Shown one piece after another: positions 9,287 to 16,210 of a stretch of DNA of 39,904 bases (the first letter of the stretch is position 1; each line of letters begins with the position of its first letter). Both the position numbers and the translations under genes were made by a program. Below the pieces are notes generated by a model, which saw only the letters and a program-made list of their open reading frames with translations, ran no database searches and was not told where the DNA came from. The stretch is taken from the NCBI GenBank assembly GCA_017455605.1, contig JAFSZO010000028.1, positions 1 to 39,904 on the forward strand, written 5' to 3'. The stretch is from Clostridia bacterium. GTDB taxonomy: Bacteria > Bacillota > Clostridia > Christensenellales > CAG-1252.

Positions 9287-9296
9287 CCTTGACCGA

Positions 9297-9337
9297 TAAA
9301 CGACGGCGGATCGGAGCGGCGCTCGTTTCCGCCGTCG
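9297..9337 (-). terminator. Probable terminator of the cysteine-rich microprotein gene
   Basis: On the minus strand, CGACGGCGG (9329-9337) pairs with CCGCCGTCG (9301-9309), a 9-bp stem, followed by TTTA. The loop contains a further small hairpin (GAGCGcc/GGCGCTC type). It lies 19 bp beyond the stop of the minus-strand gene. Confidence 0.55.
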
Positions 9338-9355
9338 AGGGCAAGAGGAGATCCC

Positions 9356-9541
9356 TTACTTGCAGCCGAAGCCGAAGTTCGGGTGATCCTTGCAGGCACA
9401 GCCTCCGCAGCCGCCGCAGCAGCACAGGATCAGATAGATCCACAGGATGGAGTCGAGGCCGCACCCGCCGCACTTATTGCCGCCGCAGCAGAATAAGAGG
9501 AGCAGGAGCCATAAGCAATCGTTACCGCAGAAATTATTCAT
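9356..9541 (-). CDS. Cysteine/glycine-rich small membrane protein
   Basis: This 61-aa protein starts at the ATG whose A is at 9541, because GGAGGT lies 7 nt upstream; an ATG 24 bp further upstream lacks a good site. It alternates hydrophobic stretches ([22 protein letters not shown]) with Cys/Gly-rich turns ([18 protein letters not shown]), with 14 cysteines in all. Short proteins of this make-up occur in Clostridia and are often annotated as 'chorion class high-cysteine' proteins; the name reflects composition only. Spore-coat or membrane association is possible but unproven. It is transcribed divergently from the glycyl-tRNA synthetase gene and has its own downstream hairpin. Confidence 0.75.
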   Translation of the reverse strand: MNNFCGNDCLWLLLLLFCCGGNKCGGCGLDSILWIYLILCCCGGCGGCACKDHPNFGFGCK

Positions 9542-9624
9542 AATATGTACCTCCGTATTTCCCAAGTATTTTTGGTTCCTACCTCATCATACGCGGCGTT
9601 TTTCTCTTTTGACACTCTTCTCGC

Positions 9625-9653
9625 TTGACTTTTTCGCGCGCGCATTTTATCAT
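9625..9653 (+). promoter_or_regulatory. Promoter of glycyl-tRNA synthetase
   Basis: TTGACT (9625-9630), 17 bp, TATCAT (9648-9653). The start would be near 9660, giving a leader of about 27 nt. That is too short for a T-box riboswitch, which often precedes aminoacyl-tRNA synthetase genes in Firmicutes. Confidence 0.65.
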
Positions 9654-9686
9654 TTATTTATTCCTAATAGAAATGCGGAGGCTCTT

Positions 9687-11075
9687 ATGGCAAAACTCAC
9701 GATGGACAAACTCACGGCGCTCGCGAAAGGTCGCGGCTTCGTTTATCCCGGCAGCGAGATCTACGGCGGACTCGCCAATACTTGGGACTACGGTCCCCTC
9801 GGCGTGGAACTCAAGAATAATATCAAGAAGGCTTGGTGGCAGAAGTTCGTCACCGAGAACCCGCTGAACGTCGGCTTGGACTGCGCGATCTTGATGAACC
9901 CCAACGTGTGGGTCGCTTCGGGACACGTGGGCGGCTTCTCCGATCCTTTGATGGACTGCAAGAGCTGCAAGGCGCGTCATCGTGCGGACAATTTGATCGA
10001 GGACTACAACAAGAAGAACGGCATCGAGATGAACATCGCCTCTTGGTCGCACGCCGAGATGGAGGCGTATATCAAGGAGCACGAGATCAAGTGCCCGATC
10101 TGCGGCAAGGCGGACTTTACCGGCATTCGCCAATTCAACTTGATGTTCAAGACCTTCCAGGGCGTGACCGAAGACACGGTCAGCACCCTCTATCTCCGTC
10201 CCGAGACGGCGCAGGGCATCTTCGTGAACTTCCTGAACGTGCAGAGGACCTCTCGTATGAAGGTGCCTTTCGGCATCGGTCAGATCGGCAAGTCCTTCCG
10301 CAACGAGATCACCCCGGGCAACTTCATCTTCCGCGTCAGAGAGTTCGAGCAGATGGAGCTTGAGTTCTTCTGCGAGCCGGGCACCGACCTCGAATGGTTC
10401 GCCTACTGGAAGGAATTCTGCAAGAATTGGCTGCTTGGCCTCGGCATCAAGGAGGAGAACCTCAAGCTCCGCGATCATGACAAGGAGGAGCTGTGCTTCT
10501 ACTCCAACGCGACCACCGACTTCGAGTACAAGTTCCCCTTCGTCTGGGGCGAGCTGTGGGGCGTGGCGGATCGCACCGACTACGACCTCAAGGCGCATAT
10601 GAAGGTGTCGGGCAAGGATCTGTCCTACCTCGATCCCATCACGAACGAGAAATACGTTCCCTACGTCATCGAGCCCTCGCTCGGTGTGGAGAGAATGGTG
10701 CTCACCGTCCTGTGCGACGCCTACGACGAGGAGGAGCTGGAGGGCGGCGACGTGCGCGTCGTGATGCACTTCCATCCCGCGATCGCTCCCTACAAGGTGG
10801 CGGTCCTGCCTCTCCAAAAGAAGGCGCTCGGGGACAAGGCGACCGAGATCTATCATTCCCTCGCGAAGAAGTTCTCCGCGACCTACGACGAAGCCGGTTC
10901 GATCGGCAAGAGGTATCGCCGTCAGGACGAGATCGGCACGCCCTTCTGCGTGACGGTGGACTTCGACACCCTCGAGCAGGGCACCGTAACGGTGCGCGAC
11001 CGCGATACGATGGCGCAGGATAGGGTCTCCCTCGACGAGCTCGAGAGCTACATCGCGGAGCGGATCAAGTACTAA
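9687..11075 (+). CDS. glyQS: Glycyl-tRNA synthetase, dimeric (eukaryote/archaeal-like) type
   Basis: Charges tRNA-Gly with glycine in the cytoplasm. The frame is open far upstream, but the ATG at 9687 has CGGAGG 7 nt before it and gives the family N-terminus ([23 protein letters not shown]). The 462-aa product is the single-chain class II enzyme rather than the alpha/beta heterotetramer. Class II features visible are motif 2 around [22 protein letters not shown] and motif 3 around [12 protein letters not shown] CxxC pair (CKSC and CPIC) in the insertion suggests a zinc site. The last 110 residues are the anticodon-binding domain ([36 protein letters not shown]). It has its own promoter and terminator. 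Confidence 0.97.
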   Translation: MAKLTMDKLTALAKGRGFVYPGSEIYGGLANTWDYGPLGVELKNNIKKAWWQKFVTENPLNVGLDCAILMNPNVWVASGHVGGFSDPLMDCKSCKARHRADNLIEDYNKKNGIEMNIASWSHAEMEAYIKEHEIKCPICGKADFTGIRQFNLMFKTFQGVTEDTVSTLYLRPETAQGIFVNFLNVQRTSRMKVPFGIGQIGKSFRNEITPGNFIFRVREFEQMELEFFCEPGTDLEWFAYWKEFCKNWLLGLGIKEENLKLRDHDKEELCFYSNATTDFEYKFPFVWGELWGVADRTDYDLKAHMKVSGKDLSYLDPITNEKYVPYVIEPSLGVERMVLTVLCDAYDEEELEGGDVRVVMHFHPAIAPYKVAVLPLQKKALGDKATEIYHSLAKKFSATYDEAGSIGKRYRRQDEIGTPFCVTVDFDTLEQGTVTVRDRDTMAQDRVSLDELESYIAERIKY

Positions 11076-11113
11076 TCGCCAAAACTCTCGTCGCTTAGAC
11101 ATATTTATCGGAA

Positions 11114-11156
11114 AAAGAAGGATACTCTCCCTTTGGGGAGCGGTATCCTTTTTCTT
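11114..11156 (+). terminator. Intrinsic terminator of glyQS, abutting the minD start
   Basis: An AAGGATAC/GTATCCTT stem (11118-11125, 11143-11150), extended by wobble and A-T pairs, encloses an inner CTCCC/GGGAG stem with the tetraloop TTTG, followed by a T-rich run to 11156. The next base is the A of the minD ATG. Confidence 0.85.
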
Positions 11157-11939
11157 ATGGGAAGAGTAATCGTGGTGACTTCGGGCAAAGGGGGCGTTGG
11201 AAAGAGTACGATCACCGCCACGCTCGGAATGGCGATCGCGGAAGCGGGCGCGAGGGTCGCGCTCGTGGATGCGGACGTCGGGCTGAATAACCTCGACCTC
11301 GTCCTCGGACTGGAGGGCGCCGTCGTCTACGACGTCTCCGACGTGGAGAAGGGCAGATGTCGTTTGACCGAGGCGTTGGTCGCGCATCCATTCGAGGAGA
11401 ATCTCTTTTTGCTGAGTTCGCGTGCTCTCGTAAACGGGAGCATCACGGAGCGGGGATTCTCCGCCGTGATCGCTGCCCTTCGTCGTGGGTTCGATTACGT
11501 GCTCATCGACTGTCCCGCAGGCATCGACGACGGATTTCATCGCGCGGTATCCTCGGCGGACGAGGCGATCGTCGTGACCACCCCCATCCCCGCGAGCGTC
11601 AGGGACGCCGACAAGGTCTCCGACCTGCTCGCGGGGTATCGGCTTCGTCGCGTCGAGGTCGTGGTGAACAGGGTCAGAGGTGATCTCGTGATGAAGGGGG
11701 AGGCGCTCGGCGTCGCGGACGTCAGGAAGGTCCTGCGCCTGCCTGTGGTCGGCAGCGTGCCCGAGGACGACGAGGTGCTGCTGTCGCAGACGGTGGGGCG
11801 GATCGCCTCGCCGACGAGCGCGCAGTATCGCGCCGTACTCCTCGTTGCGAGCCACGTGATGATGGGGACGAACACGCTGTACGACTGTACGGCGAAATAC
11901 CGTGGGATCTTTGGATTTTTCCGAAAAATAGCGAGGTGA
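11157..11939 (+). CDS. minD: Septum site-determining ATPase MinD
   Basis: A ParA/MinD-family ATPase that binds the membrane and, with MinC and MinE, keeps the division septum away from the poles. The deviant Walker A GKGGVGKST is at residues 9-17, preceded by the typical RVIVVTS start. DADVGLNNLD and DCPAGID follow. The C-terminus GIFGFFRKIAR is a good candidate for the amphipathic membrane-targeting helix. The 260-aa product fits the family. The ATG has no Shine-Dalgarno and directly follows the T-run of the glyQS terminator; a TTG at 11133 inside that hairpin is the only upstream in-frame alternative. No minC is in the window. minE follows 1 bp after the stop. Confidence 0.93.
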   Translation: MGRVIVVTSGKGGVGKSTITATLGMAIAEAGARVALVDADVGLNNLDLVLGLEGAVVYDVSDVEKGRCRLTEALVAHPFEENLFLLSSRALVNGSITERGFSAVIAALRRGFDYVLIDCPAGIDDGFHRAVSSADEAIVVTTPIPASVRDADKVSDLLAGYRLRRVEVVVNRVRGDLVMKGEALGVADVRKVLRLPVVGSVPEDDEVLLSQTVGRIASPTSAQYRAVLLVASHVMMGTNTLYDCTAKYRGIFGFFRKIAR

Positions 11940-11940
11940 T

Positions 11941-12180
11941 ATGAAAGGGGCGAAGGTAGGACTCGAGCGCATAAGGAAGGTGCTGCTCAAGGACAAGACG
12001 GGCACACGGGAGGACGTCGGCGCCGTGCTCAAGAGCGACGCGTACGATCTGCTCGACAACTATTTCGAGGTGGAGCCGCAGTCGGTCTCCGCCTCGGTCG
12101 AGGTGGACGAAATGGGATATTACGAAGTGCGGATCACGGCGCGTGCTTACCGCGTGCGTGGGATCGGGCGGGGAGGATAG
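11941..12180 (+). CDS. minE: Cell division topological specificity factor MinE
   Basis: A 79-aa protein. GLERIRKVLL corresponds to the MinD-binding helix, and LKSDAYDLLDNYFEVEPQSVS matches the conserved beta/alpha core of MinE (compare [20 protein letters not shown] in E. coli). MinE stimulates the MinD ATPase and releases it from the membrane. It starts 1 bp after the minD stop. It is the only intact gene in the window that ends in TAG, and the frame stays open after that TAG to 12417. Confidence 0.88.
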   Translation: MKGAKVGLERIRKVLLKDKTGTREDVGAVLKSDAYDLLDNYFEVEPQSVSASVEVDEMGYYEVRITARAYRVRGIGRGG

Positions 12181-12213
12181 TCTATTTTGCGCCTATGCGG
12201 CATAGGATCTCGT

Positions 12214-12417
12214 ATGGAGCGATACGGTGTGCGGCGGATCAGCGGAAAGGGATATGAGAACAGAAACGTGATCGTCAGGAGGCGGAGGGGCAAGGATCTT
12301 CCCTTCCTCTTCTTTTTGATCCCGTTCGGCGGGACGGTGTATCTCGTCGCCGCCTCGATCTTTCGCTTCGCCGCCTTGCCCGATCCTATCGCCGCGGCGG
12401 TGTCGCTGCTCTTTTGA
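12214..12417 (+). CDS. Small basic membrane protein in the SpoIVFA position
   Basis: A 67-aa ORF from ATG 12214 (AGGATC about 5 nt upstream; an in-frame TTG at 12187 is an alternative). A basic N-terminus (RRISGKGYENRNVIVRRRRGK) precedes one or two hydrophobic segments (LPFLFFLIPFGGTVYLVAASIF). In Firmicutes spoIVFA often sits between the min genes and spoIVFB; it encodes a basic N-terminus, one membrane span and an M23-like domain. Here only the first two parts could be present, so a drastically shortened SpoIVFA equivalent is possible, but sequence identity is too weak to claim it. Its TGA overlaps the TTG start of the protease. It is in the same frame as minE across the TAG. Confidence 0.55.
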   Translation: MERYGVRRISGKGYENRNVIVRRRRGKDLPFLFFLIPFGGTVYLVAASIFRFAALPDPIAAAVSLLF

Positions 12418-13175
12418 AGTTTCGCATTCATCCGCTTTGCTTCGTCGCGCTCTTTGCCTATACGCTCGTCGGAGGTTTGCGGGCATATCTCGTTGCCTTT
12501 CTCGCCGTGTTGATCCACGAATCCTCTCACGCTTCGGTCGCCCGTTTCGCAGGGGCGGAGGATCTCGCGATCACCCTCACCCCTTACGGCGCGATGATGA
12601 CCTCGACGGGGGAGATCCCCCGCTTCGGCGCCGTACTCGTGGCGGGACCGCTGTCCAACCTGCTCGTCGCCTCCGTCGCGCTCTCTGTCTGTTGGCTCCT
12701 ACCTGAGCTGTATGGGACTCTCAAGGGATTCCTTAGGGCGAACGTACTCATCGCCTCGGTCAATCTGCTCCCTGCATACCCCTTGGACGGCGGCAGGCTG
12801 CTGAGGCTCCTGTTCCCCGTGAAAGGGGTGCGGGTCGTGACCTCCGTCGGTACACTCGCGGTCGCCGTCCTCGCTCTCCTCTCCTTCGCCTTGACCCGCA
12901 ACCTCGCCTTGCTTCTTTTCGGCGGTTTTATGCTGTCTTACTTCTTTGCGTTCTGCCTGCCGCGTGTGACCCGTTGTGAGACCGATGAGCCTCTCTATAC
13001 GCTTGCGCGCACGGACGAGGAAGGACGCCTCCGTCCCGCCGTCGTGCGGGAAAAGGGAAAGGTCGTCCGTCGACTCTCTCCTCGTGAGATCACCTCTCTT
13101 TGTCTGACCTATCCGACCGATACCCCGATCGGACGGGCGCTTAACGGGGGGAATCTCACCGCAAGATATAAATAA
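12414..13175 (+). CDS. spoIVFB: Site-2 protease SpoIVFB-like (M50 family)
   Basis: An intramembrane metalloprotease of the S2P/M50B family; in Bacillus, SpoIVFB cleaves pro-sigma-K in the mother cell. The zinc motif HESSH is at residues 38-42 within a transmembrane segment (FLAVLIHESSHA), and the second motif is NLLPAYPLDGGR (about 119-130), supplying the third ligand Asp. IHP near the N-terminus also matches Bacillus SpoIVFB. Four to six membrane segments are visible. The 253-aa length fits the short SpoIVFB type; the C-terminal 80 residues are soluble and lack recognisable CBS domains. TTG 12414 is the start because it overlaps the upstream TGA and gives the family N-terminus. No pro-sigma-K gene is in the window. 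Confidence 0.88.
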   Translation: MKFRIHPLCFVALFAYTLVGGLRAYLVAFLAVLIHESSHASVARFAGAEDLAITLTPYGAMMTSTGEIPRFGAVLVAGPLSNLLVASVALSVCWLLPELYGTLKGFLRANVLIASVNLLPAYPLDGGRLLRLLFPVKGVRVVTSVGTLAVAVLALLSFALTRNLALLLFGGFMLSYFFAFCLPRVTRCETDEPLYTLARTDEEGRLRPAVVREKGKVVRRLSPREITSLCLTYPTDTPIGRALNGGNLTARYK

Positions 13176-13177
13176 AC

Positions 13178-13207
13178 TTGTTATTTATATCGGCTTTATG
13201 GTATAAT
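13178..13207 (+). promoter_or_regulatory. Putative promoter of the radical SAM pair
   Basis: TTGTTA (13178-13183), 18 bp, TATAAT (13202-13207), in an AT-rich stretch just after the spoIVFB stop. The start would fall near 13214, leaving only about 10 nt, including GAGG, before the ATG at 13225. Confidence 0.5.
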
Positions 13208-13224
13208 TGACCGAAGAGGACCCA

Positions 13225-14991
13225 ATGACCTTCGAAGAGATACTGTTGAAAGCCGAGAAGCCCGCCCGTTACAGCGGGGGCGAGTACAATACGCCCGACA
13301 TGGATAAGCCGTGTGACGTTCGTTTTTGCATCTGTATGCCCGACCTCTACGAAGTCGGGATGTCCAATCTCGGTCTCAAGATCCTGTATCACGTTTTAAA
13401 CAATCAAGAGGGCGTCGTTTGCGAACGCTGTTTCGCGCCGGCGCTCGATTTTCGCGCTTTGCTGAAGGAAAGCGGGCTCCCACTCGCGAGCCTCGAGACG
13501 AGGAAGCCGCTCCGCGACTTCGATATGCTCGGGTTTTCGGTGCAGTACGAGATGCTCTATACGGGCGTCCTCTACGTGATGGAGGCGGCGGGAATCCCCT
13601 TTTACGCCAAGGATCGCGACGACACTTATCCGATCGTGTGCGGCGGCGGTCCGTCGGCGATCAATCCCGAACCGCTCGCGGATTTTTTCGACCTCTTTAT
13701 GGTCGGCGAGGGGGAGGAGACCATCGTCGCCTTGACCGCGCTGTGGCGCAAGTGCAAGGCGAAGGGGAAAGGGAAGAAAGAGTTCCTGCGTCTCGCGCAG
13801 AAGATCGAGGGGGTCTACGTTCCCTCGCTCAACACGCCCGCCCACCGCACGACGGTGAAGAAGGCGGTCATTCGTGACTTCGACGCCTGCTACTATCCGA
13901 CGGCGCAACTGATGCCCACCCTCGAGGTCGTGCACGACAGGGCGATGCTCGAGCTGTATCGCGGGTGTCAGAACGGGTGCCGTTTTTGTCAGGCGGGGTA
14001 CTATTATCGCCCGATCCGCTACCGCAAAGAGAATACTCTCAAATGTCTCGCCGAGCGTTTGATCCGAGAGACCGGATTCGACGAGATCTCTTTGGGCTCG
14101 CTGTCCACGGGCGATTATCCGTGGCTGGAGGAGCTACTGTCCGATATCGGACCCATCGCCGAGGAATCGCGCGTGCACCTCGCTCTTCCGTCTCTGCGCC
14201 TCAGTTCCTTTAAGAAAGAGTTCGCGGAGAACAGCCGCAAGAGTTCGCTCACCTTCGCCCCCGAGGCGGGGACGCAGCGCCTCCGCGACGTCATCAATAA
14301 GAACGTGACCGAGGAGGAGATCCGCGAGGGGCTGTCCGCGGCGTTCGATCAAGGCTATACGAGCGTAAAGCTCTATTTTATGCTCGGGCTCCCGACCGAG
14401 ACGGACGAGGACCTCTTGGGCATCGTGGAGCTGGTGCGTTCGATCCGTCGACTCTTTTACGAGAAGCATAAGGGCGGCGTCAATATCACCGTCAGCTGCT
14501 CGGTCTTCATCCCCAAGCCCGGCACTCCCTTCCAATGGGAGGCGCAGATCTCCCGTGAGGAGATGGCGCGGCGCCAATTCCTGCTCAAGGATGAACTGCG
14601 CAAGGTGAAGGGCGCTTCCTTCCACTATCACGACCGCGAGACCAGTGAGCTCGAGGCGATCTTTGCCCGTGGGGACAGAGCGCTCGCTCCGCTGATCGTT
14701 CGCGCCTACGAGAAGGGCGCGATGTTCGACAGCTGGACGGAGCACTTCCACTACGAGATCTGGGAAGAAGCGATGGCGGAGCTCGGCATCGACAAGGAGA
14801 AATACCTCGGCGCACAGCCCCTCGACGAGCCGCTCCCGTGGGAGTTCATCGACATCGGTGTGTCTCGATCCTTCCTTTTGCGCGAGCGGGAACGCGCCTA
14901 TCGCGCGGAATGCACGCCCGGGTGCGACAAGGGTTGCCAAGGGTGCGGCGCGGCGCGCTTTGCGCCCTGTGACGAGGTGAAGAAGAAATGA
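13225..14991 (+). CDS. B12-binding-like radical SAM protein (TIGR03960 type)
   Basis: A 588-aa protein of the radical SAM family known as TIGR03960. The N-terminal KAEKPARYSGGEYNTP is characteristic. Residues about 30-190 resemble the cobalamin-binding-like domain of B12-dependent radical SAM proteins, followed by the 4Fe-4S motif CQNGCRFC (Cys 248, 252, 255) and TFAPEAGTQRLRDVINKN, typical of this group. The C-terminus carries a Cys cluster (CTPGCDKGCQGCG) that could hold a second cluster. The biochemical role is unknown; the family always sits next to the DUF2344 protein that follows here, overlapping by ATGA. ATG 13225 is chosen for its GAGG site. Confidence 0.9.
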   Translation: MTFEEILLKAEKPARYSGGEYNTPDMDKPCDVRFCICMPDLYEVGMSNLGLKILYHVLNNQEGVVCERCFAPALDFRALLKESGLPLASLETRKPLRDFDMLGFSVQYEMLYTGVLYVMEAAGIPFYAKDRDDTYPIVCGGGPSAINPEPLADFFDLFMVGEGEETIVALTALWRKCKAKGKGKKEFLRLAQKIEGVYVPSLNTPAHRTTVKKAVIRDFDACYYPTAQLMPTLEVVHDRAMLELYRGCQNGCRFCQAGYYYRPIRYRKENTLKCLAERLIRETGFDEISLGSLSTGDYPWLEELLSDIGPIAEESRVHLALPSLRLSSFKKEFAENSRKSSLTFAPEAGTQRLRDVINKNVTEEEIREGLSAAFDQGYTSVKLYFMLGLPTETDEDLLGIVELVRSIRRLFYEKHKGGVNITVSCSVFIPKPGTPFQWEAQISREEMARRQFLLKDELRKVKGASFHYHDRETSELEAIFARGDRALAPLIVRAYEKGAMFDSWTEHFHYEIWEEAMAELGIDKEKYLGAQPLDEPLPWEFIDIGVSRSFLLRERERAYRAECTPGCDKGCQGCGAARFAPCDEVKKK

Positions 14992-15671
14992 TCCTCGTCC
15001 TCAAACACTACAAGCGCGGACCGATGATCTACGTCTCGCACATCGACCTCCTCAGACACTTCACGCGCACCTTCCGCCGCGCGGGATTCAAGATCGACTT
15101 CTCGAACGGGTTCAACCCGCATATGCTCGTGAACCTCGGCACGCCGCTCCCGATCGGCATCAGCTCTTCCTCGGAGTATCTGACAGTCTCGACCGATACG
15201 CCGAAAGAGGAGTTTTTGGAGAGATACAACGCCGTGGCGCCGCAGGGGCTCGAGGGGATCGCCGTCTTCGCCCCTACGCGCAATCCGAACGTGGCGGGAC
15301 GCACCGTCGCCGCCGACTATTCGGTGAAGCACCTCGGCGCGGAGCAGGTGAGACGAGAGGTCGAAGGGGTGGTGAATCTGCTGTCCCTCATGATGCCGGT
15401 CACCAAGAAAGGGGAGACCGCGATGAAGGAGGTCGCGTCCCTCGTGAACGGGATCCGCGTCTATCCGAATAGTATCAACCTCTGTCTGGCGGCGGGCAAT
15501 ACGACGCTTCGTCCGGACAAGTTCGCCCTCTTCCTCGCGGAACGATACGGCTTCGAGGCACAAGTCACGGACACCTGGAAATACGAACAATACGTCCGTG
15601 GCGAGAACGGCGCGCTGCTGGAGATGGACGAGTACCTCACCTCGCTCGAAGAACCGCCGACGGATGCGTGA
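14988..15671 (+). CDS. DUF2344 / TIGR03936 radical SAM-linked protein
   Basis: A 227-aa partner of the preceding radical SAM protein, translationally coupled by a 4-bp overlap. Family hallmarks are YVSHIDLLRHFTRTFRRAGF, FSNGFNPHM and PLPIGISSSSEYL. It is sometimes fused to the radical SAM protein in other species. In many Clostridia this pair is followed by RNase G and ribosomal protein L21 genes; here the operon ends and repeat-rich DNA follows, so synteny is broken at this point. Confidence 0.9.
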   Translation: MILVLKHYKRGPMIYVSHIDLLRHFTRTFRRAGFKIDFSNGFNPHMLVNLGTPLPIGISSSSEYLTVSTDTPKEEFLERYNAVAPQGLEGIAVFAPTRNPNVAGRTVAADYSVKHLGAEQVRREVEGVVNLLSLMMPVTKKGETAMKEVASLVNGIRVYPNSINLCLAAGNTTLRPDKFALFLAERYGFEAQVTDTWKYEQYVRGENGALLEMDEYLTSLEEPPTDA

Positions 15672-15778
15672 GAATGCGGAATTCGGAATGCGGAATGCGG
15701 AATTGCGGACGCCAAAGGCGGGAGCAAAAAGAATGAACGGAAACCATTCCAATTAGGAATTAGGAATTAGGAATTAGG
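15672..15778. repeat. Heptamer tandem repeats (GAATGCG-type and AATTAGG-type)
   Basis: Right after the stop at 15671, 15672-15708 is built of heptamers GAATGCG, GAATTCG, GAATGCG, GAATGCG and a variant. At 15751-15778 there are four perfect copies of AATTAGG. Both tracts share the 7-bp period and a GAAT/AATT core. A similar GAATGCG tract occurs at 18364-18395. Confidence 0.9.
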
Positions 15779-15822
15779 TATGAAGGGTCGCCTACGGCTC
15801 CGAAAGAGAAACAACGTACGTT

Positions 15823-16089
15823 GATCGCGGAGAATGGTAAAATACAAACACAAGAGCCCGCAGAAGGGTTGCAGCAGCAATGCTCGGCAAAATGATATAC
15901 ATATCGATCGCGGAGAATGGTGTAAAGAAAGAACACAAGAGTCTGCAGATGGACCACGGGCACGAAGCTCTGCAAAAAATATACGTGTCGATCGCGGAGA
16001 ATGGTAAAATACAAACACAAGAGCCCGCAGAAGGGCCATCGATGCGAGGCTCGGCAAAAATGATATACATATCGATCGCGGAGAATGGT
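15823..16089. repeat. 84-bp tandem repeat array
   Basis: The 16-mer GATCGCGGAGAATGGT occurs at 15823, 15906, 15990 and 16074, with spacings of 83, 84 and 84 bp. Units 1 and 3 are nearly identical between the 16-mers (AAAATACAAACACAAGAGC, then CCGCAGAAGGG), while unit 2 is a diverged version. The last 16-mer is also the end of the 125-bp inverted-repeat element. The spacers are related to each other, unlike CRISPR spacers. This region (15672-16210) has no convincing gene; the minus-strand ORFs across it merely translate the repeat. Confidence 0.88.
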
Positions 16090-16196
16090 GTCGAGACGAG
16101 CGCTCTTCGAGGAGGCGGGCAGGCGCGTACTTCGTGTACGTAACTGCTCGACGAGGAGATAGTTAGCGAAGTATCAACGCCGTTATACGCGATCGA
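16072..16196 (-). repeat. 125-bp inverted-repeat element, copy C
   Basis: Bounded by TCGATCGCG (16072-16080) and CGCGATCGA (16188-16196), a perfect 9-bp terminal inverted repeat. The central hairpin CGTAC-ttcgt-GTACG is at 16126-16140. On the minus strand it lies 56 nt from the start and 54 nt from the end, as in the other copies. The element ends 15 bp before the MFS start codon, immediately before its ribosome binding site. Confidence 0.8.
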
Positions 16197-16210
16197 AGAA
16201 AGGAGAAAGG

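Noticed and set aside
9447-9686. N-terminal extension of glycyl-tRNA synthetase
   Set aside because: The extra 80 codons run over the promoter and the divergent microprotein gene; the family N-terminus and a strong ribosome binding site are at 9687.
9625-9686. T-box riboswitch before glyQS
   Set aside because: The predicted leader is about 27 nt, far too short, and no T-box sequence or antiterminator is seen.
15760-16070. Overlapping minus-strand reading frames of 86-96 codons
   Set aside because: They only translate the 84-bp repeat in different frames and show repetitive, non-protein-like content.
15823-16089. Possible CRISPR array (16-mer repeat at 84-bp spacing)
   Set aside because: The spacers are related to one another (units 1 and 3 nearly identical), the repeat is short, and no cas genes are present.
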